Below, in pieces: positions 33,361-45,965 of a DNA stretch of 64,000 bases. Below the pieces are notes generated by a model that worked only from the letters and a program-made list of their open reading frames with translations, searched no databases and had not been told where the DNA came from. The stretch's first letter is position 1; every line of letters begins with the position of its first letter. Made by a program: the position numbers and the translations under genes. The stretch is taken from assembly GCF_030272615.1 (NCBI RefSeq), contig NC_081408.1:62492614-62556613 (forward strand), in the 5' to 3' direction. The stretch is from Cryptomeria japonica. Lineage: Eukaryota > Streptophyta > Pinopsida > Cupressales > Cupressaceae.

Positions 33361-34320
33361 ATTTGGCGATTGACAAGTTTTGTTGTAATTTTCTCAGTTG
33401 ACTCTTTAGATCCTTTTGTTAGCCTTGTACAAGAATGTTTAACCTTGTATACCTTTTCTATTTGATTTTGTATAACCTTTGTATCTCATTTATTTATATT
33501 TTTCTTGATTGCATCTCTTTTATTGTAACTTTTTTCTTTTTTTAATACAATAAAATTACAACACAATGACAATCCTTCTTTTACAATATTTAGAGTTTAA
33601 AAATTTTGTTAATAGTTTCTATGGATTAGTTAGTCATTTCTAATCAAAATTTTGTAAAGTGGTCATTTTATTACTTTTATATTTTCACCTATGCACTGTC
33701 TCTCACACACATATAATGTTATAATATAAAGGTTGGGCATGTCCCATACCATTTTGAGGGACAATTCACAAAATCCAAATTGAGTTATTAAAAATCATGA
33801 ATAGAAAAAAATAGATCTCATCATTATATTTCCTTAAAAAATTATTACTTCTTCCTACCTACCTATAAGTCATTTATTCTCTTCACTTTCATTTATAATT
33901 TTACTACTTTTAGCCCTCAATGTATCCCGTAAGCCTATAAATTTCACTTTTATTCTCACATCCCATCCTTGTTTCATTTCCTATGACCTAAACTTCAGCT
34001 TTCCCCACCCATAGCTTTATAATTCTCTTGATTCTATATAATCCCCTCTTTTCCATCAAAAAATGACACAAGAGGTACTTCCTCTAGCATTTGAACTATA
34101 AAAGTCAAACACAAGACAAATGTACTGACTCTCTACTTCCAAATTGATAGTTAGATTGCAACAAGGAATTATAAGTTTTATTCACATCAAAATTGCATGC
34201 ACATTATTATAGTCACGACCTTTCAATTACTACTCTCCTTTGTCTACTCACAAAACCTTATTGACTCTTAAAAATTTGAGTCTTTAGGCACCTCCTATTT
34301 CCTTACTCTACACATAACAC
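33361..34320. other. Unassigned flank of copia 2
   Basis: Contains a T-rich tail (TTTTTTAATACAATAAAA, about 33537) that could be another LINE 3' end. No gene. The last five bases, AACAC (34316-34320), are one side of the copia 2 target-site duplication. Confidence 0.45.
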
Positions 34321-35759
34321 TATTGGAATTTTGAGTTTGTTGGCATTTTGCATAGAGATTGCATTAATGATATGATGTCATTGATGCCAATTGAACTGGT
34401 AATGGTATTCATGTTATTGCTGATATTGTTGTTTTTTATATTGGCTAGTAACTGGTAAGAAGAGATTTGTGGAAGATGTTGTAAACTGGTACGTAAAGTT
34501 TGTGAGTTGAACCAATGAACCGGTGTAAAGGGTTAAACCTTTCTAAGCAATGTAACCGATAGATCCTATCAGTTGTTAAACACTAACCGATCAAGTTTGT
34601 TGGTTTATTATCTGATAAGTGAAAACGATGAAGACACGTGTGATCATTGTATAAGGATAAGTTCAAATTGTTTTAGCACATTTTTTTTTGTCTAGGGAAG
34701 GAGCAAAGTGGATTGCATCTAATGCACACCGCGTGATGAGTTACAAAGTGTGATGAAGCGGTGATCATGGAGTAGATGGAATTTTCGTGAAGAATGTCAA
34801 GAGATTGTCATGATTTCTAATGGTCAAGAGTGTACCGACTTGTTTATAATCTCGATGATGAGAATTAGGTTTTTGTTGTGTTACTGACCTAACTGATTTG
34901 TATTTAAGGTCAATGAAGTTGTTTGTAAAGGTTATTGGCAAGATTAATAGAAACATGTTGAGTGTATAGTTGCCTAAACAGTGAATGGATCTGCACTTTA
35001 AGTGAAGGAAGATTAAGGCTTAGAAGGATCTGATCAAGAAAATGTAGTGCTACTCAGACAAATCAAGAAAACCTGTTGTTTTCTAACAATTAGAGCAGTA
35101 GTGAAATCCCTTAACCGGGTAATCCCTAACAAGCTTGGTTACTCATAAAATCCTCTAACAAGGTGGTCTATTAGCTTGAATTCTCAAATCCTCTAGTCAG
35201 GTTACTCCTAATAGGGTATTGTGCTTTTCATCAAGGCATAGTTGTAAATCCTTTAATCGGGTGATTCCTAACTGGAATTAGTTCTTAACAGGACTTATTG
35301 TAAAGCTTTAACAGACTTGGCTCCTAATAGGGCAAACTTTAGAAGAGTTCAAATAGCTATCCTTGTGAGTCTCATCTCACCATGGGTTTTACCTATTTGG
35401 GTTTTCCATGTATAAACATTTAGTGTCAAGTGGTGAATTCTTTTGTGGTTACGATCTTATTTTTTGATTTGGTTAACTTCTGATAAGGCATGATAAGTAG
35501 AAGAATTGAAAGATGAATATGTTGAGTTATGATTAAGAATTCTTGATGTTTACAAGATTGAAGTTGTTTACTGTTAAGTTGTCATAACAGTTAAACTGGT
35601 TGATGTCAAGTATTCTTATGAATATTGATCTTGACTAAGATATGTTTACTTTGTGTGACTAAGTTTGAGATTGGGAACTTTGTATTAGTTTTTCAATATA
35701 CTGATTCATCCCCCCCTCTCAGTATTCTACTGGATACATATTATTTCATTATACCATCA
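34321..35759 (+). repeat. 5' LTR of copia 2
   Basis: Identity with the 3' LTR runs from TGTTGGCATTTTG (34338) to ACCATCA (35759). The 17 bases before 34338 (34321-34337) look like a partial echo of the LTR start (TATTGGAATTTTGAG) and lie between the target duplication and the shared LTR. Includes a block of degenerate repeats at about 35094-35340 (CCTCTAACAAGGT-like). Confidence 0.88.
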
Positions 35760-35761
35760 AT

Positions 35762-35773
35762 TAGTATCAGAGC
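35762..35773 (+). other. Primer binding site of copia 2, one mismatch
   Basis: TAGTATCAGAGC, the tRNA-Met site with one G to A change, lies two bases after the LTR. Confidence 0.8.
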
Positions 35774-35833
35774 GTCTCAGATCCTCTTAATCTAAAAGCC
35801 TAATAGCTTGAGGAAAAGATCTTGTAGATCACG

Positions 35834-36890
35834 ATGAAGAAAGAAGGTCTGAAGTTCAACAAAGATAACTATAGAATATGGAGTGACAGAATGAAGATTT
35901 ACATTAAGAGTCTTGGTAGTCAATATTGGGATCATATAGGAACTAAGTATATTGCACCCACTGGAATCATTACTGATGATCAGAAGAAAGAACAACAAGA
36001 AAATCACCAAGCATTAGAGGCCATTATTATTTCTTTGTCTGATGTTGAATATGTAGATGTTCATGGTCTTGAGACTGCACATGAAGTGTGGCAAAAACTT
36101 GAAGAGATTTATAGTGGTGATGAACATGTTAATATTTCCAAAGAGGAGATTTTAAGAGGAAAGTTTTATGAAATGAGAATGTCTGAAGGTGAGAATATCT
36201 AGCAGTATGGTCAAAGGATTAAAGAGATAGTTGGAGAGATAAAGAGTGCAGGAGGGAAAGTGGAAGATGCCATAGCAATCAGTAATGTACTGAGAACCCT
36301 GCTATCGGTCTATGTCATCCGAGTTTCAACTATTCAAGAGCTGAAATCCATTGACAAGACAAAGGTAACTCTTGACTCTATTATTGGCAAACTTACTACT
36401 TTTTAACTAAATGGCTATGATGGTACTGTACAAAAATCAAAATCTGCATTCAGAGCTTATGTCTCTAATTCATCTGTGAGAAGAAGTATAGATATCGGCC
36501 ATAGCTATGAATCTAGATCTAGCAGAGATGCTGATGATGAAGACAGATTAGTGGAACTTGAAGCATTGTTGGCAAAACGACTCCTTAGAGGCACTGGTAA
36601 ATATAGAGGTAAACTACCTTTAAAATGTTTTGCATGCAACAAGATTGGTCATATAGTAGCTAATTGCCCTAATGGTGAAAATGAATACAATAGAGACAAA
36701 TTTAAGAAGTATAAGGGTAAAGGCAAGAGAGATTGTCTTGTAGCTATTGACAGTGCTATTATTGATAAAGAATTTGATGATGATGCTAGTGAAGATATTG
36801 TGTTTGTAGCTATTAAGGAAGAAATATCATATCAGAAGGCACTAGTATCTAGAATGGATAACTCTGATGATTGGATCATTGACCGGTGAT
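35834..36890 (+). pseudogene. copia 2 gag, broken
   Basis: Starts MKKEGLKFNKDNYRIWSDRM; the long N-terminal frame ends at a TAG at 36200-36202. Further segments continue to a TAA near 36403, then 36476-36889 holds the zinc knuckle CFACNKIGHIVANC (about 36628-36669) with all four ligands. It is the only intact knuckle among the LTR elements in this window. Confidence 0.87.
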
Positions 36891-38040
36891 CGGAGCAAAT
36901 TTCTTTCCTTGAATGAATTTGATGGTGGTGTTGTCAGATTTGGCACTGACTCACCTTGTATGATTAAAGGTAAGGGAATTATCTCTCTTAATGGGAAGAT
37001 CAGTGTTGACGGTGTCTATTGGGTTGAAGGCCTAAAGAACAATCTTTTAAGTGTGGCACAACTTAATGACAGAGGGTACACATTGGAGTTTAGAAATTGA
37101 ATGTGAAAAATCTTTGACAGTAAAGGTGAATTGATTACAACCGAGAAACAGACCAGAGGTAATCTATTTCATCTCAATCCTAAAGTTAGCAACTGTTTGC
37201 TTACAAAAATAGATGATAGCTGGCTTTGGCATAGGATATTTTGTCATATAAATTTTGACAATATTTTTAAAGTAAGCAAGTCTAAGACAGTAAGAGGTCT
37301 GTCTTAGATAGACAAACCGATTAATGCTCTTTGTAAGGAATGTCAATTAGGAAAGATGACTTCTTCAAATTTTAACAAAAAGTCCTTCTCAGTAGAGCAC
37401 TTGTTAGAATTGGTTCATACAGATCTATGTGGACAAATAAGAACAAGGAGTATTCATGGTGACAAATAATTCATGATCTTCACTGATGATTGTTCAAGGA
37501 TGATGTGGGTGACATTCTTGAAGGATAAGAATGAAGCTTTTGGTAAATTGAAGGCATTTGGGGCCTTAGCTAAGAAAGAGAGTGGAAAAAAGATAAAATG
37601 TCTAAGAATAGATCAAGGTGGTGAATTCACTTCTGTGGAGTTCACTAAGTATTGTGATGATAATGGTACCAAGAATCAACTTTTTGCACCAAGGACACCA
37701 CAACAAAATGGTATAGAAGAGAGAAACAACTGGTTATTGGTTGAAGATGCTAGGACTATGTTGATACAAGGAGGTGTAGAATTATTTTTCTGGAAAGAAG
37801 CTATAAGTACAACTATTTACACAATGAACCTGAGTTCTGGCAAAAAGAGGTAAGGACAAGACCCCATATGAATATTTGTATGGGAGATCACCTGATGTTA
37901 GCTATTTTAAGATATTTGGAAGCAATTTTTTTATTAAAAGAGGTGATTACATAGGCAAGTTTGAAGCTAAGAGTGATGAAGGCATATTTCTTGGCTATTC
38001 CACCAAGAGTAAGGCCTATAAATGCTTCAACAACTAGACA
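36860..38040 (+). pseudogene. copia 2 protease and integrase, broken
   Basis: Protease: DDWIID is followed at once by a sequence that in siblings lies about seven codons later (TGDRSKF), so a small frame-changing deletion removed the SGC..H part of the active site. Integrase: LWHRIFCHINFD zinc region (37220-37260), HTDLCG (first Asp), FTDDCSRMMWV (second Asp) and IEERNN (catalytic Glu). A TAA after GDK (near 37468) and a frameshift after 37850 interrupt it. Confidence 0.87.
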
Positions 38041-38429
38041 CAAAAATTGTTGAGAGTGTTGATGTTCGTGTAGATGAATGTCCTGAAGTTTCAGAAGGAC
38101 CTAGTTCTAAGAATAAGGATGAAGATCCTTGTATTTTTCTTTACAACCTGAAGCTGTTAAATTAGAAATCGGTAAAGCAAATCCTGATGTACTTGTTCAA
38201 TGGGAATAAATAAATTCAGAGGAAGATGATAATGAGGAAGATGAACCTGAAGAGAAAGATCATGTTATTCCTAAGTATGTGAGACTGAATCATAGTCCTG
38301 AATAGATAATTGGAGATAAGGAATTCAGTGTACTAACTAGAAGGAGAATAAGAGAGAACTCTTGCATGATCTCCACCTTTGAACCTAGAAGTGCTAAGGA
38401 GGCATTTGGTGATGATCATTGAGTGAAAG

Positions 38430-38847
38430 CTATGGAGGAGGAATTGGATCAAATTGAGAAAAATAACACTTAAACCCTGGTACCCCGACCGATAAACAAG
38501 AATGTTATAGGTAATAAATGGGTGTTGAGAAACAAGTTAAATGAAGATGGTGTTGTAATTTGAAACAAGGCAAGATTAGTATACAAAGGTTATGTGCAAG
38601 AAGAAGGAGAGGATTATGGAGAAACTTTTGCACCAGTGTTTCAGAACATTACTTGCATTTGCAACTCATAAGAAGTTCAAGGTATACCAGATGGAAGTCA
38701 ACTCTGCATTTTTGAATGGGATATTGGAAGAAGAGGTTTATATAGAGTAGCCTGATGGTTATGCATTGACAGAAAAGGAAGACATGGTATGTAAATTGCA
38801 TAAATATTTGTATGGATAAAAGTAGGCACCCAGAGCATGGTATGAAC
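38430..38847 (+). pseudogene. copia 2 reverse transcriptase, N-terminal part
   Basis: Reads MEEELDQIEKNNT, NVIGNKWVLRNKLNEDG, ARLVYKGY and, in shifted frames, VYQMEVNSAFLNGILEEEVYIE, stop, PDGYALT. TAGs at 38748 and 38823 occur where siblings have Gln (IEQPDG, QAPRAWYA). It stops after APRAWYE at the left edge of the nested copia. The active-site FVDD block is missing from both sides of the insertion. Confidence 0.85.
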
Positions 38848-39913
38848 TGTTAGGTCCCAGTGACAACTGAGGGGGGGAGGGGTGAATCAGTTGTAAACAA
38901 ATTCAAACCAAAATTAACTTAACCAAACTAAATTCTTAATACTAGTAAACCAAACTTTTATGCTGGTAGACAGTTTATCAGTTAGTTGTAGTACTGGTAA
39001 AGATTAATGCATGAAACAAAAAAGAAATGGAATCCACAACACATAACACCAATATTTGTATGTGGAAACCCTGTAAGGGGAAAATCACGGTGGGAAACCT
39101 TACCCATAATCAGATGGTACTATTGCAGATAGTATGTGTATACAAATGGGGTCTGCACATGCAGAAAGGCCAAGCGCCTAGAGCTCACTCTCAATCACAA
39201 ATGGGAGTCACACTGACTACAATTGAATTATTAAATCCAATAATTATGTACTGCTCAAAATGGCATCTTCATATGCTGGATTCAGTACCAGTTCAGTTCT
39301 GATATGCCTTCACAAAACCTTCCTTCAACCTTCAAGAGATATCTATGTGTATAGCTCTGCTTATTTTTGCATATACCAAATTATAATCCTTCTCACACTC
39401 ACATCTTAATCTTACAAATAAGATCTTACATTTATACCATAACCTAAGACAAATTAAGTAGGTCAGCTCTAAAAGATATTGCAATAAAAAGAATTTATAA
39501 GTAAATCAATGATCGATGCAATAACCGATACAACATGTCGGCTTAATGCATTTACGATAATAATAAATCATCCCCATAGCGTGTCATGCTAATCTAGAAT
39601 AGATAAGCCTATCGATGCTTATCCTGGACCTATTTGCCATTAACAACAAATATGCAATCACGAATATACCAATGAACAAATCTCCAAGACAAAGTGTCCA
39701 AATGATGTCTTCGACATAACCAAGTATTTTCCATGTTATTCGAAGTGCCGATGAATCATATATCCTATCGGTGAACCAGATACCAATGATTGTGCATAAG
39801 TCACTTGCTTGTTGGTGAACATTGCCAATTCTCCAAGTGTCAGTAGGCTGACCGGAGTTGATAAGTGTTGACATCAATGACAAAAATATATCAACATATC
39901 CAAAATACCAACA
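38848..39913 (-). repeat. 3' LTR of nested copia (complete)
   Basis: Minus strand starts TGTTGGTATTTTGG (39913) after a purine tract and ends GACCTAACA (38848), 1066 bp with TG...CA ends. Its first 419 plus-strand bases match 44417-44841. Short frames in it (39027-39302; 39584-40132) are not genes. Confidence 0.88.
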
Positions 39914-40200
39914 ATCTCCCCCTTTGGCATTGATGGCAATACAAGATGGAAAAACCATCAAAGTGATAAAACAGAAATGCCAAATACCAAAAACCAACAA
40001 TCTCCCAAAAGAGATCATAACAAAATTCAAATGCAAAGAGTAATCAATCTCTCCCAAAATAAAAATCTCTCCTCCTAGGAGTAACATGTGTTTTTCCATA
40101 TCAATCTCTCCCCCTTTGACATCAAATACCAAAGAAATACAAAAACAAGGTTTAAATACAAAATACCAACTTATTCAGTATACCAACTACTCCCCCTGAG
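39914..40200 (-). other. Polypurine tracts before nested copia 3' LTR
   Basis: Plus-strand pyrimidine runs at 39914-39925 (ATCTCCCCCTTT), 40105-40117 (TCTCTCCCCCTTT) and 40190-40198 (CTCCCCCTG) are purine tracts on the element's strand. The first abuts the LTR. Order and spacing match those of copia 3. Confidence 0.75.
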
Positions 40201-40276
40201 AAGTAGCTTTCCTCATCAAAGCCGGAGTAAAAGATTTCTCTGTTAGTTCTGCAGGTTGATGACAAACATCAACTAT

Positions 40277-41900
40277 CTAAGTCTCTACTGGTGGGGGTAT
40301 GACCCCAAGCTGATCTCTGAGATATTCAAAAGTCTCCTTAGGCAAAGGCTTAGTGAAAATATTTGCAATCTGCTCTTTAGTATTCACATAAACCAGTTTT
40401 ACTTCTTTTGCTTCAATATTCTCTTTCAGAAAATTCAATTTCATAGAAACATATTTAGTTTTAGAGTGTAGTACCAGATTCTTAGATATATCAATTGTTG
40501 TTGTATTATCATAGTTAGTTGCTGCTGCAACATATTCTGATTCTGCTATTGATAAAGATGTGCAACTTTGTTTCTTACTCAACCAAGAAATTAATTTGCT
40601 TCCAAGAAAAAATGCTCTGCCAATGGTTTTTTTTCTGTCATCTACATCTCCTACCCAATTTGCATCTATGTATCCACATAATTCAAAGTTTTCATCCCTA
40701 GAATACCATAAGCCAAGATTTGTAGAGCCTTGTAAGTACTGCAAAATCCTTTTTACTGTTGATTCATGATTTTCTTTAGGATTACTCTGAAATCTTGAAA
40801 CAATACATACTGCATTCATAATATCAGGTCTTCTTTGTATCAAATACAGTAGCCCTCCTATCATAGATTTGTACCTAGTCAGATTAACAGGTGTTGATTC
40901 ATCCCTTAGTCATAATTTCTCATTTGTAGTCATAGGTGTGCTTACCAGTTTAGAGTTCTCCATGCCAAATTTCTTTAGTAACTCCTTCAAGTACTTGGAT
41001 TGACTCAAGAATATACCTTTATTAGTCTGTGAAATCTGCAATCCTAAAATGAATTTTACTTCTCCAATCATAGACATTTCAAATTCTTGCTACATTTCAA
41101 TAGAAAAGTCTTTACATAATCCATCTTCTCCTCAAGAGATTATATCATCAACAAAACCTTCTATAAACAAGATGTCATCATTAGTCACTTTATAGTATAA
41201 GTTGTTGTTAGAATTACCTTTAGAAAAACCAATCTTCAAAAGATATTTATCCAATCTAGCATACCAAGCTCTTGGAGCTTGCTTCAACCCATACAAAGCT
41301 TTTCTTAATCTGCAAACCATATCTTTGTTATCTGTCAAAGAAAATCCATCAGGTTGCTCAATGTAAACTTCTTCTTCAAGATCTCCATTCAAAAATGCAC
41401 ATTTAACATCCATTTGATATACTTTGTAGTTCTTGTGTGCTGCAAAAGCCAAGAATAATCTAACTACCTCAATTCTAGTTGTTGTTGCAAAGGTTTCATT
41501 ATAATCAATTCCTTCTTTCTTTGAATATCCCTTACACACTAGTCTTTCTTTATTTTTTATTACCTTACCATCTTTCTTTTAATTTTGTTTCTAAATACCC
41601 ATTTAGTTCCAATTACATTTTTGTCTTTACGCCGGGGAACTAATGTCCATGTGTTATTTTTCTCAATTTGTTCTAGTTCTTCTTCCATAGATTTAATCCA
41701 ATGTTTATCTTCACATGCCTCATTAATTGATGTTGGTTCAATTTGAGAAATAAGACATACCTCTTCAATTGCCAGTCTTCCTCTGGTCATAACTCCTTGA
41801 TATTTGTTCCTAATTATCTGATCTTTAGAGTGGTTCAATCTTACATACCGGGGTGTCTTTGTTTGATGTTGTTCTTCAGTTACAGTGGAATTTTCAGATG
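40277..41900 (-). pseudogene. Nested copia RT and RNase H, broken
   Basis: RT in 41904-41560 and 41539-41132: [57 protein letters not shown] and the FVDDI active site, then a stop. RNase H in 40864-40277: MIGGLLYLIQRRPDIMN, CGYIDANWVGDVDDRK, AESEYVAA and IFTKPLPKETFEYLRDQLG. Breaks are few compared with its host element, so it is the younger of the two, as the nesting requires. Confidence 0.9.
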
Positions 41901-42009
41901 ACACCGGTGTAACTGGATCTTCATTCTATACCGGTGTGTTCAATGTAGACTCATTTGTCAGTATCTCTGTTGTGGATACAAAGTCTATGTACCTTGAAGT
42001 TCCTCTAAA

Positions 42010-43265
42010 CTGTTCATCAATCTTCACATTTTTACTTTCAACAATTTTCTGCAATCTTTTGTTAAAACATCTATATGCCTTGCTCTTAGATGAATAACCA
42101 ATAAATATTCCTTCATCACTTCTAGGATCAAATTTTCAAATATACTCATCTCTTCTAATATATCATTTACTTCCAAAGATTCTAAAATATTTAAGAGTAG
42201 GAGTAATACCAAACCTTAGTTCATAAGGGGTCTTACCGGTTTCACCTTTGATGTGAACTTTGTTGAATGTGTAGATTGTTGTGCTTATTGCCTCTCTCCA
42301 ATATACATGTGGTAGATTTGGTTCTGATAACATACTTCTAGCTACATCCAAGATAGTTCTATTTTTCCTTTCTACAACTCTATTCTGTTGTGGTGTCTGG
42401 GGTGCTGATAGTTGTCTTCTGATTCCATTTACTTCACAGAATGTATTAAATTCCTTAGATGTGAATTCTCCTCCTTGATCAGATCTTAGACATTTGATTT
42501 TCTTATCGGTTTCATTCTCTACCATTGCCTTGAATAGTTTGAATTTCCCAAGTGCTTCTGATTTTTCTCTGAGAAAAGTAACCCAACACATTCTAGAATA
42601 GTCATCAATTATTAGCATGAAATATCTATCACCTCATAGGCTTTTAGTTCTAGGTGGACCACATAAATTAGTATGAATTAAGTCAAGAGCATTATTGGAT
42701 TTTTCTGGAATACTTTTAAAAGATGTTCTAACTTGTTTTCCAAATTGACATTCCTTACATATCGGATTGTGAGGTTTGACAATCTTAGGTAAATCTCTTA
42801 CTGCCTTGGTTGTACTGATTTTCACAATGCAATCAAAATTTACGTTACAGAATCTCTTATGCCATAACCAACTTTCATAAATATGTGCAATCAAGCATGT
42901 CTTTTCATTGTTGTTGAAATAAAAGATATTGCCTCTAGTTTTACTACCGGTTGTAATTTCCAAACTAGTTCTGTTCATAATTTTGCATTTCCCATTCTTG
43001 AATTGTAACTGAAATCCTTTTTCAACTAATTGACCAACACTCAAAATATTGTGCTTTAAACCTTCAACATAGTAAATATTATCAGTATTATGCTTACCAT
43101 CAAGAGATATTGTACCTTTTCCTTTGACCAAACAAGCTTTATCATCTCCAAATCTTATTAAACTTCCATTATATTCCTAAAATTTCAAGAATTTACTTTT
43201 ATCACCAATCATATGATGTGAGCATCCCAATTCAATGATCCATTCATCATTATCTTCTATTTTAG
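42010..43265 (-). pseudogene. Nested copia protease and integrase, broken
   Basis: Protease motif reads WIIELGCSHHM: the catalytic Asp position has Glu. After a stop, 43131-42634 carries the protease tail and pre-integrase zinc region (LWHKRFCNVNFD, ICKECQFGK). The first core Asp position reads IHTNLCG (Asn). The core continues in 42618-42163 with IDDYSRMCWV, SDQGGEF and VVERKN (catalytic Glu present). Confidence 0.88.
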
Positions 43266-44359
43266 CTACCAGGCCCTTCTCTACCAGTTGAATAGTAGGT
43301 GTCCGTTGATCTTCAATTATAGCAACAAAGACCCATCCATTGTATGTCAGATCCTCATCAGAATCATCAGTGACTCCTTCATCAGCAAGGTAACAAGACT
43401 TATCTTTATTGTTCTTAAATTTGTATCTCTGATATTCAGGGTTAGGCTTGTATGTTCTTCTAGCTTCTTCTTTCAATCTTGCATGTCTATCAGAGCATCT
43501 TGAAGCCATATGACCAATCTTATTAAAGTTAAAACATTTAAAGGGTGCTTTACCTTCATACTTACTTCCAACTAGACCTTTAGGCATTTTCCTTGCAAAT
43601 AGTGCTTCAAGTTCTTCAAGTTCTTCATTTTCTCTCCTGCTTTCTTCAAGTTCTCTTGCATAAAAAGCTTTCCAATCAGATTTGTCAAATGATGATGCAG
43701 ATGATGTTGATGCCTTAAAAGATAAATCTATCTTTATAGTAGCAACCAGACCAAATTCCTCAATTTCAAAGGCTGAAAGTTTTCCAATCAATGTGTCCCT
43801 AGCTACTGATGTATTAGGCATAGTTCTTAACTCATTTATAGCAGTAACTTTCATTTTGTATGTCGGTGGCAATCCTCTTGAAACTTTTGAAACAATTTCA
43901 TCTTCACTTAAGGTTCCTCCACAACATTTAATACCTAAAACAATTTCATTGACTCTTTCCATAAAAGCAGAAATCCTTTCATATTCTTCCATTTTAAGAT
44001 TTTCATACCTGACCCGGAAACTTTCAAGTTTTGCAATTTTGACTATGGAATCTCCTTCATTCAATGTTTCCAAATGGTCCCAAATGGATTTAGCAGTAGA
44101 TCTATCTGATAATCCCATGATTTTCTGATCTTACAATGCGCTCAAAAGTGCTTCTCTTGTTTTTGCAATCATTCTCTTCATCTTTAGTCAGATTTGGTGG
44201 ATTAGGCTGACTTTGAGTAGGAGCACTATAGCCATTCTTTGTAACTTCCTAGATGTCCTTTTCAATGCAATTCAGATGTGTCTCCATCCTAATCTTCCAT
44301 ATCCCATAGTTGGTTCCATCAAGTTTAGGACTGTCCTTCCTGAAATAGTTAGAAGACAT
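43266..44359 (-). pseudogene. Nested copia gag, broken
   Basis: The start ATG at 44359 begins a segment like copia 3 gag (KLDGTNYGIWKIRMETHLN). It is cut by a TAG and a frameshift near 44140 and continues as an open frame 44118-43177 (ERISAFMERVNEIVLGIKCC, ELEELEALFARKMPKG). The zinc knuckle reads CFNFNKIGHMASRC: the second Cys is Phe. Confidence 0.88.
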
Positions 44360-44401
44360 TGGATCTCCTCAAGTTGTTAAACTTTTGCAAAAAGAGGACT
44401 A

Positions 44402-44414
44402 GGCTCTGATACCA
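44402..44414 (-). other. Primer binding site of nested copia
   Basis: Plus strand GGCTCTGATACCA, the reverse complement of TGGTATCAGAGCC, two bases inside the LTR at 44417. It proves the minus orientation. Confidence 0.9.
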
Positions 44415-44416
44415 AT

Positions 44417-44841
44417 TGTTAGGTCCCAGTGACAACTGAGAGGGGGGGGTGAATCAATTGTCAAATAAATTCAAACCAAAATTAACTTAACCAAACTAAA
44501 TACTTAATACCGGTAAACCAAACTTTTATGTTGGTAGACAGTTTATCAATTAGTTGTAGTATCGGTAAAGATTAATGCATGAAACAGAAAAGAAATGACA
44601 TCCACAACACATAAAACCAATGTTTGTATGTGGAAACCCTCTAAGGGGAAAACCACGGTGGGAAACCTTACCCACAATTAGACGGTACTATTGCAGATAG
44701 TATGTGTATACAAATGGGGTCTGCACATGCAGAAAGGCCAAGCGCCTAGAGCTCACTGCTCAATCACAAATGGGAGTCACACTGACTACAATTGGATGAT
44801 TAAATTCAATAATTATGTACTTCTCAAAATAGAATCTTCAT
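44417..44841 (-). repeat. 5' LTR of nested copia, truncated
   Basis: Matches 38848-39270 of the 3' LTR. Beyond that the 3' LTR has about 640 more bases that are absent here, and copia 2 sequence starts instead. Confidence 0.88.
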
Positions 44842-45610
44842 GTGAAAGAGGTTTTGAAGACTTTCGGTATGAGTGACTGTAAACTAGTTGGAACTCCAAT
44901 GGTTACAGGTTGTAAATTGTCCAAGGAAGATGCATCTCAGTTTGTAGATGAAAAGGAATACATGGGAATGATTGGAAAATTACACTATGTTGTTCATAGT
45001 CGACTGGATATTGCCCATGCAGTTGGTATTGTTGCTAGATTTCAGAAGAATCCAAAGGAGGCACATCTGATGGCAACCAAAAGAATTTTTAGATATTTGA
45101 AAGGTAATGTTGACTATGGGTTATGGTATCCATATGGTAGAAATTTTGATTTAAAAGCATACACAGATGCTGATTGGGCAGGAAATATTGATGACTGGAA
45201 AAGTACTACCGATGGAGCATTATTTCTAGTAGGAAGGCTAGTTTCATGGAGTAGTAAAATGAAAAGTTGTACCTCACAATCTACTACTAAATCTGAGTAT
45301 GTAGCATCTTATATGGATGAGACACATTTTGGAAGGTTTGAAGATGGAAATCTCAAAACCAGTAAATATTTTGTGTGATAATACAAGTGCAATAAAAAAT
45401 TTAAAAAATCTTGTTTTGCACGCAAGGACTAAGCATATTGAATTGAGATATCACTTCTTGACGGAAAAAGTTCAAAGTAAAGATGTTGTCTTGGAGCATG
45501 TTTCTACCAAGGAGCAACTTGCAGATATCTTTACCAAACCTCTTCCTAAGACCACTTTTGAGTATCTTAGATGTCAATTGGGGGTTGTCCCTCTTCATAA
45601 AGTTAATTGA
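44842..45610 (+). pseudogene. copia 2 RT end and RNase H
   Basis: 44842-45378 reads VLKTFGMSDCKLVGTPM, YVVHSRLDIAHAVGIVARF, AYTDADWAGNIDDWKST and TKSEYVAS. After a frameshift near 45315, 45317-45610 continues NILCDNTSAIKNLKN, RTKHIELRYHFL and ADIFTKPLPKTTFEYLR to a natural end. The RNase H Asp residues are present. Compared with siblings, roughly 150 residues of RT including the active site are gone at the left junction. Confidence 0.88.
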
Positions 45611-45679
45611 GCATGATGCTGATTGCATTAGTCCCTGAACCACTTGCATAATTTTACATGGATTGATGAAGAAGTGGAT

Positions 45680-45965
45680 GTATTCCACAAGGGGAGTATC
45701 AATTTATAGAATGATGTTGATGAATAGTGAGAGCATAATTACATTTTATTTTTACTTTCACTTTGGCATTGTTGTCAAAGGGGGAGAAGAATTATGTGAT
45801 TGAGGAACAAAATTATGTGTCTGATTAGGTGAACCAGCGGCAAGCCGAAGACATACAACAACAAGGTGAATACTTGGTAATGTAAACCAAGATTCCTATC
45901 CACCAATCTCAGTAGCAATCAGAGGCGTTGATATTTGTATTGCCATCAATGCCAAAGGGGGAAAT
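45680..45965 (+). other. Polypurine tracts before copia 2 3' LTR
   Basis: AAGGGGAG at about 45690, AAAGGGGGAGAAGAA at 45777-45791 and AAAGGGGGAAA at 45954-45964. The last abuts the LTR. The middle one follows TTGGCATTGTTGTC, as in copia 1. Confidence 0.75.

Larger units (their letters stand above)
38848..44841 (-). mobile_element. Nested Ty1/copia element (minus strand)
   Basis: A reverse-oriented copia inside the RT of copia 2. It has a full 3' LTR on the left (38848-39913), and internal domains read leftward from gag (start 44359) to RNase H (stop 40277). A tRNA-Met site and only the last 425 bp of its 5' LTR lie on the right. Similarity of gag, protease, integrase and LTR to copia 3 (56122-62836) shows they are one family. 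Target duplication cannot be checked because the right edge is deleted. Confidence 0.92.

Noticed and set aside
39584-40132. 182-codon minus-strand frame
   Set aside because: Runs across the LTR boundary and polypurine tracts of the nested copia; no domain.
43682-44128. 148-codon plus-strand frame
   Set aside because: Antisense shadow of the nested copia gag.
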